Shown in pieces: positions 63,206-64,000 of a stretch of DNA of 64,000 bases. Under the pieces are notes generated by a model. That model was not told where the DNA came from and ran no database searches. It worked only from the letters and a program-made list of their open reading frames with translations. Position numbers and translations under genes: made by a program. Position 1 is the stretch's first letter. Each line of letters begins with the position of its first letter. Source of the DNA: Seminavis robusta (lineage: Eukaryota; Bacillariophyta; Bacillariophyceae; Naviculales; Naviculaceae); NCBI GenBank assembly GCA_903772945.1, contig CAICTM010000086.1:62001-126000 (forward strand). The letters are read 5' to 3'.

Positions 63206-63335
63206 GTTTTTGCTTTCACCAGGATCATGCAATCTGGTGGATCTTGAATCTGGTAGGAGCTCCGGGATTTGAGCTGCCAGATCCGTCCAGAGAGCCAAAC
63301 AGTCCGTAGCTCCTGATGAACAGGGGCTGCTGTAT

Positions 63336-63381
63336 CCCAACGAAATATTGATTCCCATGCACGAAATATTGGTTCCCATGC
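63336..63381. repeat. Two tandem copies of a ~21-bp unit
   Basis: ACGAAATATTGATTCCCATGC is directly repeated as ACGAAATATTGGTTCCCATGC. Confidence 0.85.
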
Positions 63382-63399
63382 ACCCGACATTTTCGTCAG

Positions 63400-64000
63400 T
63401 CAGTCTGCCAAAAATGAGGCTAGCATGGATCTGTTCACTCGAATATTGACTCCCACTCGAAATTTTTGCAAGTATGCCAAAAAAGAAGGTAGCATGGATC
63501 CGTCGACTCGATTTGACTCCCTCTCGACAGTTTCTCAGTCTGCCAAAATGGAGGCTAGCATCGATTAGTTGACTCGAATATGGAGGCTAGCAAGGCATTC
63601 ATTGACCTGTGCGGTAGCTCCTTACCGGAGGAGGATGTGTCTGCCAAAATCTAGGCCAGCAAAGTGTTTCGGCTGTGTGTTGGTAGCTCCTACTGAGGAA
63701 GGATGTTGTCTGCCGAAACCCAAGCTAGCAGAGAGCTTTGGTCTGTTTGACTCGTTGTTCTGGTAGCTCCTACCGGCGAAGGATGTGGTGTGCCAAACAA
63801 GCTTAGCAGAGAGCCTTTCCGCCGTGCGCTGGTACTACTACCGAAGAGGGTTGGGTCTGCCAATCCAAGCTAGCAGAGAGCCTGACGTGACTGGTGAGAG
63901 AGTGTGCCAATCCAAGCTAGCAGGAGGCTGTCGGCCGTGCGCTGGTAGCTCCTATCGAGAGAGAGGTTGGTCTGCCAAAATCCAAGCTAGCAGAAGCCTT
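63400..64000. repeat. Degenerate ~60-75-bp minisatellite, runs off the window end
   Basis: Successive units share TCTGCCAAAAT, then (C)AAGCTAGC(A/G)GAGAGCCTTT or AGGCTAGCATGGATC. The later units also share CGGCCGTGCGCTGGTAGCTCC, then TACCGxxGAAGGATGTGG. About three units of the first subtype (63400-63590) and six of the second (63590-64000) can be lined up, with varied lengths (47-78 bp). Confidence 0.85.

Overview
The window reads as nuclear DNA of a photosynthetic stramenopile, most likely a raphid pennate diatom. The evidence is: compact genes with 70-126 bp GT-AG introns and very short spacers; secreted and plastid-type presequences, including a signal peptide ending in an SAF-G motif; families typical of diatoms (a class C/GABA-B-like receptor, nonaspanin, secreted P-domain/VWFD protein, DUF6729-like multicopy family, the diatom-style ankyrin repeat 'NGxLEEALKLA'); and Q/N-rich low complexity. 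Species is not determined. Several long open frames have non-ATG openings, so starts here were chosen at the first well placed ATG and multi-exon genes were rebuilt by reading splice sites by eye.

Layout. 1-4.2 kb: a small unknown plus-strand gene facing a decayed minus-strand DUF6729-like family member. 4.8-13 kb: two coiled-coil genes arranged tail to tail (711 aa on plus, 1,696 aa on minus) that look like diverged inverted paralogues. 13.3-13.9 kb: a striking block of GC-rich palindromes (four GCGACGTCGC copies at an 11-bp period inside a 92-bp inverted repeat, then a 260-bp field of AAAGTCGC/GCGACTTT hairpins). 14.3-20.6 kb: a small coiled-coil gene and a clear tandem duplication of an FG/Q-rich protein gene, including its 5' and 3' flanks.

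20.7-49.8 kb is a dense run of housekeeping genes, largely in divergent/convergent pairs: M20 dipeptidase (CNDP2-like, 6 exons), plastid-targeted glutathionyl-hydroquinone reductase (2 exons), a DENND4-type Rab GEF (8 exons, one of 21 nt), DOT1-type histone H3K79 methyltransferase (4 exons), HtrL/YibB-type Golgi protein, single C2-domain protein (2 exons), DCP2 decapping enzyme, organellar PheRS, a class C receptor with a reading-frame break in its 7TM part, a class 3 lipase, and a TM9SF nonaspanin (2 exons).

50-64 kb is poorer in known genes: four lineage-specific or unknown proteins, an ankyrin-repeat relic, a secreted P-domain plus VWFD protein, an intact 1.2-kaa DDE transposase-like gene, a broken Ty3/gypsy fossil next to it, an AT-rich stretch, a tRNA-derived (SINE-like) head, and a degenerate ~70-bp minisatellite that runs off the window end. 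No rRNA, CRISPR array or complete tRNA was seen. The genes do not form one pathway; shared themes are RNA turnover (DCP2), chromatin (DOT1), membrane traffic (DENND4, TM9SF, C2), and surface sensing/secretion (receptor, P-VWFD protein).
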